Positions 24,913 through 33,639 of a DNA stretch of 64,000 bases are shown in pieces. Below the pieces are notes generated by a model, which had not been told where the DNA came from, made no database searches, and was given only the letters and a program-made list of their open reading frames with translations. This DNA comes from an uncultured Roseobacter sp. (GTDB taxonomy: Bacteria > Pseudomonadota > Alphaproteobacteria > Rhodobacterales > Rhodobacteraceae), in contig NZ_CANLNE010000003.1 of assembly GCF_947492555.1 (NCBI RefSeq), positions 124,001 to 188,000 of the forward strand. The letters are read 5' to 3'. Made by a program: the position numbers and the translations under genes. The first letter of the stretch is position 1, and each line of letters begins with the position of its first letter.

Positions 24913-26529
24913 ATGGAAAGCTTTGCCGCTGATCTGGCCACGATGGTGCGCAGACCGCTGGAGCCCGAACATGTCGCAGCGATGCGCAAGAAGGGCATCA
25001 TCAGCGACAAGAAAGCCGGAGAGATGGTGCAGGAGCCGGGGGCGGAGTCGGCGGAGTTTCACTATGTCATCGACGGTGAAGTCGAAGCCGTTGACCCGAT
25101 GACCATGCAACGCATGGGCAATGCCACGCTGGGGCCGGGCCAGTTCTTTGGCGATCTGCAATTCCTGTCGGGTGGCGTGTCTTTGGCGGGTGCCCGCGCG
25201 GTGGTGGACAGCACGTTGCTCTGCGTGCCGCGTGACGAGATGCTGCAGCTGATGTCGGACATGCCGGAGATGAGCGACATTGTCGTGACGGTATTGGCGG
25301 CGCGGCGGCGCCGGGCGGTGGAGCAATCGGATTCGGCGCTCACGCTGATCGGATCGGAGATCAGCCGTGACATCCGTCACGTGGCGAGTTTTGCCGCGCG
25401 CAATCGTATTCCCTTTCGGGAAATCGAAGTGACCTCGGACGAAGCAGTCGATCTGGCCGCCCAATGCGGGATCGGCGAAGCGCAGCCGGGTGTGATTTTC
25501 GGGCGCGAGCGGAAGATCGATCCGCCGACCCCGCGTGGCGTGGCGCAGATGCTCGGGCTGCATCTGGAAACGCAGGAAGATGCCAGTTTCGATGTGCTGA
25601 TTGTTGGCGGTGGCCCGGCGGGGGTGGCTGCCGGTGTCTATGCTGGGGCCGAGGGGCTCAGCGCGCTGGTGCTGGAGGATATGGCCGTGGGCGGGCAGGC
25701 GGGCACGTCGAGCCGGATCGAGAATTACATGGGGTTTCCGACGGGCATTTCGGGCGGTGATCTGGTAGGACGCGGCGAGGTGCAGGCGATGAAGTTCGGC
25801 ACCAAGTTTTCCGTGCCCCGGCGCGCGTCCGCCTTGCGTCAATGTGATGAGAAATGGTTTCACGCAACGCTGGACGACGGGCAGGAGGTAAGCGCCAAGG
25901 CTCTCATTGTGGCGACCGGTGTTCAGTACCGGCGCATGCCGCTGGACGGTTTGGAGGGGTTCGAGGGCGCGGGTGTCTACTACGCGGCCACGGAAGTGGA
26001 ATCGCGCTATTGCAGGGACACGGAGGTGGCCGTGATTGGGGGCGGCAACTCGGCAGGGCAGGCCGCGATGTTCCTGGCGCGCACCACGCGCCATGTGCAT
26101 CTGCTCGTACGCGGGCCGTCGCTTGCATCCTCGATGTCCGATTATCTGGTGCAACGTCTCACCACGCATCCGCGCATCACCATCCACACCCGCACCGAGG
26201 TAACCGCGCTGCACGGGGAAGAGACGCTGGACAAGATCACCATCTGCGACAATGCCTCCGGTCAGGACTGGGACCTGCGGACAGGGGCGCTTTTTGTCAT
26301 GGTCGGGGCGGCGCCCAATACCGAATGGCTTTCCGGGTTGATCAAGCTGGACGACAAGGGGTTTGTGCTGACCGGAACGGATGCGGGCGGGCGGACGCAA
26401 TATGAAACCTCCTGTCCCGGTGTTTTTGCCGTGGGGGATGTGCGCGCAGGCTCTGTCAAACGCGTGGCCTCGGCGGTGGGCGAAGGATCGGTGGTGATGT
26501 CTGCGGCCTGGGCGCATGTGAACGACTGA
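24913..26529 (+). CDS. cNMP-binding / thioredoxin-like / thioredoxin reductase-like fusion flavoprotein
   Basis: A 538-residue three-part protein. Residues about 10-130 form a cyclic-nucleotide-binding-type domain (FFGDLQFLSGG), whose phosphate cassette lacks the usual G-E-L and P-R-x-A residues. Residues about 140-217 look like a thioredoxin fold without a C-x-x-C. Residues 225-538 form a thioredoxin-reductase-type pyridine nucleotide-disulfide oxidoreductase with FAD site GGGPAG (232-237) and NADPH site GGGNSA (376-381). The redox C-x-x-C expected around 358-362 is absent (AATEV there), so it is unlikely to be a true thioredoxin reductase. GGGAGA precedes the ATG. It lies 39 bases after ycjF, probably in the same operon. 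Confidence 0.87.
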   Translation: MESFAADLATMVRRPLEPEHVAAMRKKGIISDKKAGEMVQEPGAESAEFHYVIDGEVEAVDPMTMQRMGNATLGPGQFFGDLQFLSGGVSLAGARAVVDSTLLCVPRDEMLQLMSDMPEMSDIVVTVLAARRRRAVEQSDSALTLIGSEISRDIRHVASFAARNRIPFREIEVTSDEAVDLAAQCGIGEAQPGVIFGRERKIDPPTPRGVAQMLGLHLETQEDASFDVLIVGGGPAGVAAGVYAGAEGLSALVLEDMAVGGQAGTSSRIENYMGFPTGISGGDLVGRGEVQAMKFGTKFSVPRRASALRQCDEKWFHATLDDGQEVSAKALIVATGVQYRRMPLDGLEGFEGAGVYYAATEVESRYCRDTEVAVIGGGNSAGQAAMFLARTTRHVHLLVRGPSLASSMSDYLVQRLTTHPRITIHTRTEVTALHGEETLDKITICDNASGQDWDLRTGALFVMVGAAPNTEWLSGLIKLDDKGFVLTGTDAGGRTQYETSCPGVFAVGDVRAGSVKRVASAVGEGSVVMSAAWAHVND

Positions 26530-26536
26530 GGGGCAA

Positions 26537-26561
26537 GGTGGCCTGAAGCCCACCCTACCTG
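26537..26561 (-). repeat. Dispersed intergenic repeat, copy 2 (25 nt)
   Basis: On the minus strand it reads CAGGTAGG followed by GTGGGCTTCAGGCCACC, one T shorter than the other copies. It starts 8 bases after the stop of the fusion flavoprotein gene. Confidence 0.85.
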
Positions 26562-26589
26562 CCTGTTGAGAGCCAGCGCGGCTTGGGAC

Positions 26590-26618
26590 TTGTCGCGCCG
26601 TGCCGGTCTGCTTATAAG
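26590..26618 (+). promoter_or_regulatory. Probable sigma-70-type promoter of ileS
   Basis: TTGTCG (26590-26595) and TATAAG (26613-26618) are separated by 17 bases, a good match to a housekeeping promoter. Transcription would start near 26625, giving a leader of about 135 bases before the ileS ATG. Confidence 0.6.
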
Positions 26619-26662
26619 GCGCGCATGGATGACCTCCGCGTGATTATCATTCGAATTATATC

Positions 26663-26692
26663 CCCGGCGCTCTGAGACCATGAGACGCCGGG
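26663..26692 (+). other. Leader hairpin upstream of ileS
   Basis: CCCGGCG pairs with CGCCGGG (7 bp), extended by TCT/AGA after a one-base bulge, with a 9-base loop. It lies inside the predicted ileS 5' leader, about 70 bases before the ATG. No T-run follows, so it is not a simple attenuator. Confidence 0.5.
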
Positions 26693-26761
26693 CCAAGGTG
26701 TTTGAGCCGCTCGCACCGACCGCTTTTACCATTCCGCCAAGATATCTGAAGGACGTCCGCA

Positions 26762-29728
26762 ATGTGCGCCGACACCACCGACACAGCTGAAAAACCTGAC
26801 TATAAGTCAACGCTGAACCTGCCGAAAACCGACTTTCCGATGCGGGCGGGTCTTCCCAAACGCGAGCCGGAATGGCTGGCGCGCTGGGAAGAGATCGGCA
26901 TCTACGACCGGCTGCGGGAAAAGCCGGGGCGCACCTCCTTTACGCTGCACGATGGCCCCCCCTATGCCAACGGGCATCTGCACATCGGGCATGCGCTGAA
27001 CAAGACGCTCAAGGATATGGTCGTGCGCAGCCAGCAGATGATGGGCTTTGACGCGCGCTACATCCCCGGGTGGGATTGTCACGGGCTGCCCATCGAGTGG
27101 AAGATCGAGGAGCAATATCGCGCCAAGGGCAAGGACAAGGACGATGTGGACGTCGTCGATTTCCGTCAGGAGTGCCGCAAATTTGCCGAGGGCTGGGTGG
27201 ACGTGCAGCGCGATGAATTCAAGCGTTTGGGGATCACCGGCAAATGGGAAAAGCCCTATCTGACGATGGATTTTCATGCCGAACGGGTGATCGCCGAGGA
27301 GTTCATGAAATTCCTGATGAACGGCACGCTTTACCAGGGGTCCAAGCCGGTGATGTGGTCGCCGGTCGAGAAGACCGCGCTGGCCGAGGCGGAGGTGGAG
27401 TATCACGACAAGGACAGCTTCACCATCTGGGTGAAGTTCAAGGCCTTGATCAATGAGACGACGTCGCCGGTGTCGGGTGAGGCTGGCCAGGTGCAGGCGA
27501 TGTCTGATCTGGACGGGGCCTATGTGGTGATCTGGACCACCACGCCGTGGACCATGCCCTCCAACAAGGCGGTGGTGTATGGCGCGGATATCTCTTACGG
27601 GCTGTACGAAATCATCGGGCGGCCGGACGAATGCTGGGCAAACATCGGGGAGCGGTATCTGCTGGCGGACAAGCTGGCGGTGGATGTGCTGGGCCGGGCG
27701 CGGTTGGATGACACCATGTACCGCCGTGTGCGGGACGTCACGGCGCAGGAATTGAGCCAGCTGCGCGTGGCGCATCCGTTGAAAGATGCCGAGGGCAGTG
27801 GTGGCGAGTGGGATGACATCCGCGACTTCCGTGCGGCGGATTTCGTGACCGACGAAGAGGGCACGGGGTTTGTGCATTGCGCGCCCTCTCACGGGATGGA
27901 GGAATATGAGCTCTACCGTGATTTGGGCATGCTGCAGGATGTCATCACCTACAACGTCACGGACGAGGGGCATTTCCGCGACGGACTGCCGTTTTTTGGC
28001 GGCAAGGCGATCCTGAAGCCGAACGGCAAGGAAGGCGACGCCAACAGCGCCGTGATCAGCAAGCTGGCCGAGGTCGGCGGGCTGCTCGCGCGGGGCAAGA
28101 TCAGGCACAGCTACCCGCATTCCTGGCGCTCCAAGGCACCGGTGATCTATCGCAACACACCGCAGTGGTTTGCCGCGATCGACAAGACGGTGGGCGACGG
28201 GCAGGACGACCATGGCACCACAATCCGTGAACGGGCACTGACCGAAATCGACAACGTGCAATGGACGCCGAAATCCGGGCGCAACCGCCTGCATTCGATG
28301 ATGGAGGCGCGGCCCGACTGGGTGCTGTCGCGCCAGCGGGCCTGGGGCGTGCCGTTGACCTGTTTCACCAAGAAGGGCGCGCTGCCGACGGATGCGGATT
28401 TCCTGCTGCGCAACGCCGAGGTGAACGCGCGCATCGTCGAGGCGTTTGAGACCGAAGGTGCGGATGCGTGGTACATGGAAGGCGCCAAAGAGCGTTTTCT
28501 GGGCAATGTCGTGAACCCTAACGACTATGACCAGGTGACCGACATCCTTGATGTGTGGTTCGATAGTGGCTCCACCCACGCCTTTACCCTGCGTGACCGT
28601 GAAGACGGGTCCGACGACGGGATCGCCGATCTCTATCTCGAAGGCACCGATCAGCACCGCGGCTGGTTCCATTCCTCGCTGCTGCAGTCGGTGGGCACGC
28701 AAGGCCATGCGCCCTACCGGGCCGTGCTGACCCACGGGTTCACGCTGGATGAGAAGGGCATGAAGATGTCCAAATCCCTCGGCAATACCATCGTGCCGGA
28801 AAAGGTCGTGCAACAATATGGCGCGGATATTCTGCGGCTCTGGGTGGCGCAGACGGATTACACGCTGGATCAGCGGATCGGGCCTGAAATCCTCAAGGGC
28901 GTGGCTGACGGCTATCGCCGCTTGCGCAACACCATGCGCTACATGCTGGGGTCGCTGACTGATTTCAGCGCGGCGGACCGAATGGATGTATCGGACATGC
29001 CAGAGCTGGAGCGTTGGGTGCTGCACCGTCTGGCGGAACTGGATCAGACGGTGCGTGATGGCTATGCGAAATACGACTTTCAGCGCGTGTTTCAGGCGGT
29101 CTTCACCTTTGCAACGGTGGATCTGTCGGCCTTCTACTTCGATATCCGCAAGGACGCGCTCTATTGTGATGGCGACACGGTGGCGCGCCGGTCGGCACGC
29201 ACCGTGCTGGACCTGCTCTTCCACCGCCTGACCACATGGCTGGCGCCGGTGTTGGTCTTCACGATGGAAGAAGTGTGGCTGGAACGGTTCCCGGAGGCGG
29301 GCAGTTCGGTTCATCTGCAGGACTTCCCGGAGACGCCCAAGGACTGGATCGGGCCGGATCTTGCGGCGAAGTGGTCCGGGGTACGTGCCGCGCGCCGGGT
29401 CGTCACCGCAGCACTGGAAGTAGAACGGACCAACAAGGTCATCGGCGCATCGCTCGAGGCGGCCCCGGTCGTGCATGTTGTGGATGACGCCCTTCGCGCG
29501 GTGCTCGAGGCGTTGCCGTTTGAGGACATCTGCATCACCTCACAGGTAAACGTCACGGGCACAGCAGCACCGGAGGGTGCATTTACCTTGCCGGAAGTGC
29601 CGGGCGTTGCGGTTGTATTTGCGAAGGCTGAGGGCGACAAATGCGCCCGCTGCTGGAAAGTGCTGCCGGACGTGGGCACCCATGGCCATACGGGGGTCTG
29701 TGGACGCTGCGACGCGGCAATGACCTGA
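26762..29728 (+). CDS. ileS: Isoleucyl-tRNA synthetase
   Basis: Charges tRNA-Ile in the cytoplasm. The 988-residue class I enzyme has HIGH at 74-77 ([12 protein letters not shown]), the CP1 editing domain ([14 protein letters not shown], then [13 protein letters not shown]), KMSKS at 668-672, an anticodon-binding helical region, and a C-terminal zinc finger CARCWK...CGRC. GAAGGA is positioned 8 bases before the ATG. Its leader has a probable promoter and hairpin. The editing-domain length fits the bacterial type, which is the usual mupirocin-sensitive form. Confidence 0.97.
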   Translation: MCADTTDTAEKPDYKSTLNLPKTDFPMRAGLPKREPEWLARWEEIGIYDRLREKPGRTSFTLHDGPPYANGHLHIGHALNKTLKDMVVRSQQMMGFDARYIPGWDCHGLPIEWKIEEQYRAKGKDKDDVDVVDFRQECRKFAEGWVDVQRDEFKRLGITGKWEKPYLTMDFHAERVIAEEFMKFLMNGTLYQGSKPVMWSPVEKTALAEAEVEYHDKDSFTIWVKFKALINETTSPVSGEAGQVQAMSDLDGAYVVIWTTTPWTMPSNKAVVYGADISYGLYEIIGRPDECWANIGERYLLADKLAVDVLGRARLDDTMYRRVRDVTAQELSQLRVAHPLKDAEGSGGEWDDIRDFRAADFVTDEEGTGFVHCAPSHGMEEYELYRDLGMLQDVITYNVTDEGHFRDGLPFFGGKAILKPNGKEGDANSAVISKLAEVGGLLARGKIRHSYPHSWRSKAPVIYRNTPQWFAAIDKTVGDGQDDHGTTIRERALTEIDNVQWTPKSGRNRLHSMMEARPDWVLSRQRAWGVPLTCFTKKGALPTDADFLLRNAEVNARIVEAFETEGADAWYMEGAKERFLGNVVNPNDYDQVTDILDVWFDSGSTHAFTLRDREDGSDDGIADLYLEGTDQHRGWFHSSLLQSVGTQGHAPYRAVLTHGFTLDEKGMKMSKSLGNTIVPEKVVQQYGADILRLWVAQTDYTLDQRIGPEILKGVADGYRRLRNTMRYMLGSLTDFSAADRMDVSDMPELERWVLHRLAELDQTVRDGYAKYDFQRVFQAVFTFATVDLSAFYFDIRKDALYCDGDTVARRSARTVLDLLFHRLTTWLAPVLVFTMEEVWLERFPEAGSSVHLQDFPETPKDWIGPDLAAKWSGVRAARRVVTAALEVERTNKVIGASLEAAPVVHVVDDALRAVLEALPFEDICITSQVNVTGTAAPEGAFTLPEVPGVAVVFAKAEGDKCARCWKVLPDVGTHGHTGVCGRCDAAMT

Positions 29729-29739
29729 CAGTGGGTCGT

Positions 29740-29763
29740 AGCGGTGGCCTTCGGGTCGCCGCT
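29740..29763 (+). terminator. TTCG-capped hairpin after ileS (possible terminator)
   Basis: AGCGGTGGCC pairs with GGTCGCCGCT over 10 bp (two G-T wobbles), closed by a TTCG tetraloop between C and G, the extra-stable form. A smaller TTCC-TTC-GGAA hairpin follows at 29765-29775. No long T-run follows, so termination is only a suggestion. Confidence 0.4.
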
Positions 29764-29816
29764 GTTCCTTCGGAAGCGCAGAAATCGGGTTGCCGTGGTG
29801 CGGGTCTCGCGCCACG

Positions 29817-30281
29817 ATGACGTCTATGTTGGAAAAGACTGTCTCAACCCAATTTGGTGATCTGGTGCTCGTGGAAGACGCAGGGGCCATCACAGCCGTG
29901 CGCTGGGGCAAGGCGCGTCGTGAGGATACATCTCCAGTACTGGAGAGGGCGGCAAGTCAATTGCGAGAATATGATGCAGGAGAACGTGAGGTCTTTGATC
30001 TCCCCCTGCAAGTGCAGGGCAGTGAATTTCAGCGTGCCGTGTGCGATGCGATCTATGCGATCCCCTTCGGCGATACCTGCACTTACGGCGATATCGCCAA
30101 GGCTCTGGGGGCGCCGGCGCAGGCCGTGGGTCAGGCCTGTGGTGGCAACCCGATTCCGATCATCATTCCCTGCCACCGGGTCATGGGTGCCAAAGGCCTG
30201 ACGGGTTTTTCCGGGGCAGGCGGCGTTGAGACAAAGGTTGCGCTGCTGCGCCATGAAAAAGCTGCCGGTCTACTGATCTGA
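29817..30281 (+). CDS. ogt: Methylated-DNA--protein-cysteine S-methyltransferase
   Basis: Suicide repair enzyme that transfers O6-alkyl groups from guanine to its own cysteine. The 154-residue protein carries the active-site motif IPCHRV with acceptor Cys119, the preceding GNPIPII segment, the arginine-finger helix region FQRAVCDAIYAIPFG, and the TYGDIAKALG DNA-recognition region. The frame is open nine codons upstream; ATG 29817 or 29826 is the likely start, since no clear ribosome site decides it. The Ogt type is inferred because no Ada regulatory domain is attached. Confidence 0.93.
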   Translation: MTSMLEKTVSTQFGDLVLVEDAGAITAVRWGKARREDTSPVLERAASQLREYDAGEREVFDLPLQVQGSEFQRAVCDAIYAIPFGDTCTYGDIAKALGAPAQAVGQACGGNPIPIIIPCHRVMGAKGLTGFSGAGGVETKVALLRHEKAAGLLI

Positions 30282-30291
30282 GCCGACTAAC

Positions 30292-30366
30292 GGTGGCCTG
30301 AAAGCCCACCTTACCTGCTGGATGAGACCGATGTGGCAGACAGGTAGGGTGGGCTTTCAGGCCACC
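30292..30366. repeat. Dispersed intergenic repeat, copies 3 and 4 as an inverted pair
   Basis: Copy 3 (30292-30317) is on the minus strand and identical to the copy at 21095. Copy 4 (30341-30366) is on the plus strand with one change. Separated by 23 bases, they pair over 26 bp with one mismatch. The pair fills the space between the convergent ogt and pcs genes (10 bases from each stop), so it may act as a two-way terminator or transcript end-stabiliser. Confidence 0.85.
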
Positions 30367-30375
30367 CTTTCGAGA

Positions 30376-31074
30376 TCAAGTCGCATCCCGCTGGGGGAAC
30401 AACTGCTGCGCGATACCGGCAAAGACCAGATAGACCGACGTCGCGACCAGGCCCCAATGCGCCCAGCTTTGGGGATGGAAATCCACCCAGGCCGCCCAGC
30501 CCGCAAAGAATGTCCAGGCCAGCGCCGTAGGCAGGGTGATAAAGCGCCAGCGTTCTGTGCGCACAGGGTGTACGAACTTCAGCGGCAGGAACATGGCGAT
30601 GGCGAGCGCTGTTACCAGCGCGAGCGAGACCCAGAAATTCGGCTGCAAGGCAAAGATCACCAGGACCAGCATATTCCAGCACCCCGGAAAGCCTGAGAAG
30701 GAGTTATCTTTCGTTTTCATGCGTGTATCGGCAAAATATAGGGCTGAGGCGAAGGTGATCACGATGATCGCGAACCACCCCGTCCAGCCATCCATAAGGC
30801 CGGACTTGAAGAGCGCGAAGGCCGGAATGAAAACATAGGTGAGGTAGTCGATGATCAGGTCGAGCAGAACGCCATCGAACTCCGGCGCGTTGACTTTCAC
30901 ATGGTAGTGCCGTGCGAGCGGGCCATCAATGCCATCAACAAAAAAGGCCACGACAAGCCAGAGGAACATCAGGTCCCACTTCTCATCGACCGCTGCCAGC
31001 ATGGACAGCATGGCGAAAACCGCGCCCGTGGCTGTAAACAAATGCACGCCAAGCGCGCGTAACCTCAAAGTCAT
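30376..31074 (-). CDS. pcs: Phosphatidylcholine synthase
   Basis: Makes phosphatidylcholine in the inner membrane directly from CDP-diacylglycerol and choline. The 232-residue protein has about seven to eight hydrophobic helices and the CDP-alcohol phosphotransferase signature FFVDGIDGPLARHYHV followed by FDGVLLDLIIDYLTY, in the form typical of the Pcs branch. ATG 31074 gives the family start MTLRLRALG; an upstream TTG adds six residues. It needs external choline; no choline transporter is in the window. It is convergent with ogt. Confidence 0.93.
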   Translation of the reverse strand: MTLRLRALGVHLFTATGAVFAMLSMLAAVDEKWDLMFLWLVVAFFVDGIDGPLARHYHVKVNAPEFDGVLLDLIIDYLTYVFIPAFALFKSGLMDGWTGWFAIIVITFASALYFADTRMKTKDNSFSGFPGCWNMLVLVIFALQPNFWVSLALVTALAIAMFLPLKFVHPVRTERWRFITLPTALAWTFFAGWAAWVDFHPQSWAHWGLVATSVYLVFAGIAQQLFPQRDAT

Positions 31075-31107
31075 GCTGCGTTCATGCCGCAAGGGGCTGC
31101 GGGATGC

Positions 31108-31143
31108 AAAAGGAAAAGGCCCGCCGGGCGACCGAACGGGCCT
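31108..31143 (-). terminator. Intrinsic terminator of the cytochrome P460 gene
   Basis: Read on the minus strand, AGGCCCG pairs with CGGGCCT (7 bp, 13-base loop) and is followed by TTTCCTTTT. It starts 24 bases after the P460 stop and before pcs, so pcs probably has its own promoter or depends on read-through. Confidence 0.75.
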
Positions 31144-31166
31144 GAATGAACCAGTTTTGCAGTGGT

Positions 31167-31751
31167 CTAGTTGCCGACGCGCACCTCTTCGACCGGATAG
31201 GCGAGGAAATCCTGATCTTCCCAGGCGGCATGGCAGTCATGGCAGAAAGCCTGCTTGAACTTCATTGGCTTGCCGTTGGGTTGCAAACCTCCATAGACCC
31301 AGTCATCGGTTTCAGGCGCTTCGCCCGCCGCCACCTTGGTCATGATGAAGAGCGGACCGGGTCGGGCCTGTTTCTTCTTCTTGCTGAACGACACACTTTC
31401 CTTGGCCAGAACTGAGCCCACAGGCATGACAACACCTTCTTCTTCGAACTTCAGATATTGTTCGGCTGCGATGTCATTGGCAAAGGTTAGAAGCGCGCGT
31501 TTACTGTGCGCGCCTTGCACGGCGGCGGATGTCGCCGTCACGGTCCAGCTACGGTATTCGGAGCCGGTTGCGTCCCCCTGCTTGGCGTAACCTTCTGCCA
31601 TCGCATCCTTCACGCAATCATAGAGCACGTCGATCTCGGACTGTTCGAGATCGAACGGGCTTTCTGCGTTATACGCGCAGTCCGCAGCATGGGAAGCGGT
31701 CGCGGTCAGTGAAAAGGCCATGGCAGACAGGGCTAGGCTGAAACGTGTCAT
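31167..31751 (-). CDS. Cytochrome P460 family protein
   Basis: A 194-residue periplasmic haem protein. A signal peptide (cleavage near SHAA) is followed by a P460-type beta-rich domain and the haem-binding CHDCH at residues 170-174. The motif RSWTVTAT and the GPLFIMTKV strand fit the family, which includes hydroxylamine-oxidising cytochrome P460 and cytochrome c'-beta proteins that bind NO. The basic run SKKKKQARPG is notable. Function is inferred as haem/NO-related chemistry, not hydroxylamine oxidation specifically. It is a single leftward gene with its own terminator; a TGCGGC-GGTAT-GCCGCA palindrome lies just upstream (31774-31790). Confidence 0.87.
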   Translation of the reverse strand: MTRFSLALSAMAFSLTATASHAADCAYNAESPFDLEQSEIDVLYDCVKDAMAEGYAKQGDATGSEYRSWTVTATSAAVQGAHSKRALLTFANDIAAEQYLKFEEEGVVMPVGSVLAKESVSFSKKKKQARPGPLFIMTKVAAGEAPETDDWVYGGLQPNGKPMKFKQAFCHDCHAAWEDQDFLAYPVEEVRVGN

Positions 31752-31855
31752 TGAGGTCCCTCAGGTTATTGTATGCGGCGGTATGCCGCAGATCGACACT
31801 GCCACAGGTGCCGCACACGGACGGGTAAACTCGCCGCACAAAGCCGTGAGCGGTC

Positions 31856-32776
31856 TCAGGCCTTGGGGTGTGCGCGGTCGTAGACTTCCATCAGGCGGGC
31901 GGTATCCACGGCCGTATAGGCCTGGGTTGTGGAGAGGGAGGCGTGGCCCAAAAGCTCCTGAATGGCGCGCAGATCACCGCCTGCGTCCAGCAGATGCGTC
32001 GCAAAGCTGTGGCGCATGGCATGGGGCGTGGCGCTTGCTGGCAAGCCAAGCTGCATGCGGGCCCGCGCCATGACTTTCTGGATCGCCCCCGCGCCCAATG
32101 GCCCGCCACGGATCGCCCGAAAGAGCGGCTGATCAGGCTCCAAGGGATAGGGACAAAGCTTTAGATATGCATCAAGTGCAGTGCGTGCTGCGGGTACGAC
32201 AGGCACGACGCGCTCCTTGCCGCCCTTGCCCAGAATACGCAACACGTCTGGCAGGGGTGCCTCTGCTCCGGTTAATCCCAGCGCCTCGGATATGCGCAGC
32301 CCACAACCCCAGAGCAATGTCACAACCGCGACATCCCGTGCGGCCACCCACGGCTTCTCGGACTGCAACTCTATGGCATCTATCAGGTTCCGCGCAGCGT
32401 CTTCGGCCAGCGGGCGCGGCAACTTCTTTTGAAACTTGGGTGCGCGCACTGACAAAACGGCGGTTGGCTCAAAACCCTCTCGCTCGGCCAGCCACCGGTA
32501 AAATGCCTTCACCGCGGAGAGCTTGCGCGCAAGCGACCGGGCCGCGATCCCGTTGCCGCGGGCCTGCGCCATCCATGCGCGCATATCGGTGACCGTAATG
32601 CGCGCAAGGGCCGCCAGACCCTGCCGCTCGCCCTTGTGCTCGGTGATAAAGGCGAGGAATTCAACCACATCCCCTTGATAGGCAGTGACGGTGTTTGGCG
32701 CTGCGCCCTTCAAGGCCCGCTGATGGCTCAGCCAGGTCTCCAGCGCATCCCGCGCGGCTGGACTGATCAGGCTCAC
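31856..32776 (-). CDS. xerC: Tyrosine recombinase XerC
   Basis: Site-specific recombinase that resolves chromosome dimers at dif with XerD. The 306-residue protein has an N-terminal SAM-like DNA-binding domain and a C-terminal catalytic domain with Arg in GCGLRISEALGL, Lys in GKGGKERVVPV, the H-x-x-R box HAMRHSFATHLLD, His in LLGHASLSTTQ and the tyrosine in QAYTAVD. The start is GTG 32776, which forms a GTGA overlap with the upstream DUF484 gene. A DUF484-xerC neighbourhood is also usual in gammaproteobacteria. xerD is not here. Confidence 0.95.
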   Translation of the reverse strand: MSLISPAARDALETWLSHQRALKGAAPNTVTAYQGDVVEFLAFITEHKGERQGLAALARITVTDMRAWMAQARGNGIAARSLARKLSAVKAFYRWLAEREGFEPTAVLSVRAPKFQKKLPRPLAEDAARNLIDAIELQSEKPWVAARDVAVVTLLWGCGLRISEALGLTGAEAPLPDVLRILGKGGKERVVPVVPAARTALDAYLKLCPYPLEPDQPLFRAIRGGPLGAGAIQKVMARARMQLGLPASATPHAMRHSFATHLLDAGGDLRAIQELLGHASLSTTQAYTAVDTARLMEVYDRAHPKA

Positions 32777-33492
32777 GACAACCAGCGGCGCATTGCCCGT
32801 TCGAACACGCCAGTGAAAAAGACCAAAAGATCGGCGCCCTGTTGTGGGCCGAACATATGTGGATCTTCCGCGCCAAGCACCAGAAGGCCGGGCAGACGAC
32901 CAGGGCCGAAATCCAGCTTGAGACATGCTTCCGATTTGATCCAGGCCGCCTTGTCACCATAGAGGCGTTCGGACCCGCCTTGCACTTGCCGCAATGTCAC
33001 CTGTCGCGCAGCACCGCCGCGCGCTTGCGTCAGGTAGTCCTCTACATAACCGGGATCCGCGATCGTCAGTACATCGCTAAGGCTGCTCAGCACCAGGTCC
33101 ATGTCACCTTGCGCCGTCTCAAGCACAAGCCTGACCGCATCGACACGCAGGATTTCCGCAACATCGCCGCCGAGATCTTTCAGAAATGGTTCAAAGTCCA
33201 CAGGGTCCAGCATGCGCAGGATGGCGCGGTGGATCTGGTTGGTGCCCGCGAGGTTTTCATAAGCCGCCGCAATCACCGAACGATGTGTGTCTTCGAGCCG
33301 GTCCAGCCGGGTCTCCATCCGGTCCATCGCGATGCCGCGCAGATCGACGATATTTGCACCCATCGCGCGTTCATTCGCGGCAATCAATGCATTCATGACA
33401 TCCTTGTCGTCCAGAATGACATCGGGTTGAGAGATGATCGCCTCTCTCAGGGCGTCTTCAATCTTGGGACTGCTGCTCATTTTCTTACTCAT
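32773..33492 (-). CDS. DUF484 family protein
   Basis: A 239-residue cytoplasmic protein with an N-terminal helical region (ISQPDVILDDKDVMNALIAA) and a GAF-like core (about 105-225, with DAVRLVLE, LVLGAEDPHMFGPQQGADLLVFF). Both parts match the DUF484 family. The family is a standard neighbour of xerC but its role is unproven. The stop overlaps the xerC start by 4 bases, so translational coupling is likely. It is divergent from nothing: tal lies 147 bases upstream on the same strand. Confidence 0.9.
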   Translation of the reverse strand: MSKKMSSSPKIEDALREAIISQPDVILDDKDVMNALIAANERAMGANIVDLRGIAMDRMETRLDRLEDTHRSVIAAAYENLAGTNQIHRAILRMLDPVDFEPFLKDLGGDVAEILRVDAVRLVLETAQGDMDLVLSSLSDVLTIADPGYVEDYLTQARGGAARQVTLRQVQGGSERLYGDKAAWIKSEACLKLDFGPGRLPGLLVLGAEDPHMFGPQQGADLLVFFTGVFERAMRRWLS

Positions 33493-33639
33493 TATTTTTT
33501 CACAACCCTAGCACGACATTCCCATAAAATCTGCCCTGAACTTCGCGTCTTGAGGTCAAGGTGAGCAAGGTGTTGCCAATGGGTGCCAGCGCCCTGAGCC
33601 GAGGCGCTGGTGGCATGCGTAGTCTCGACAGCGTGCCGG

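Noticed and set aside
26807-29476. Long minus-strand open frame (889 codons) opposite ileS
   Set aside because: It is the mirror of a GC-rich gene with strong codon bias; its residues are Arg/His/Gln-rich with no domain pattern, while the plus strand is a complete isoleucyl-tRNA synthetase.
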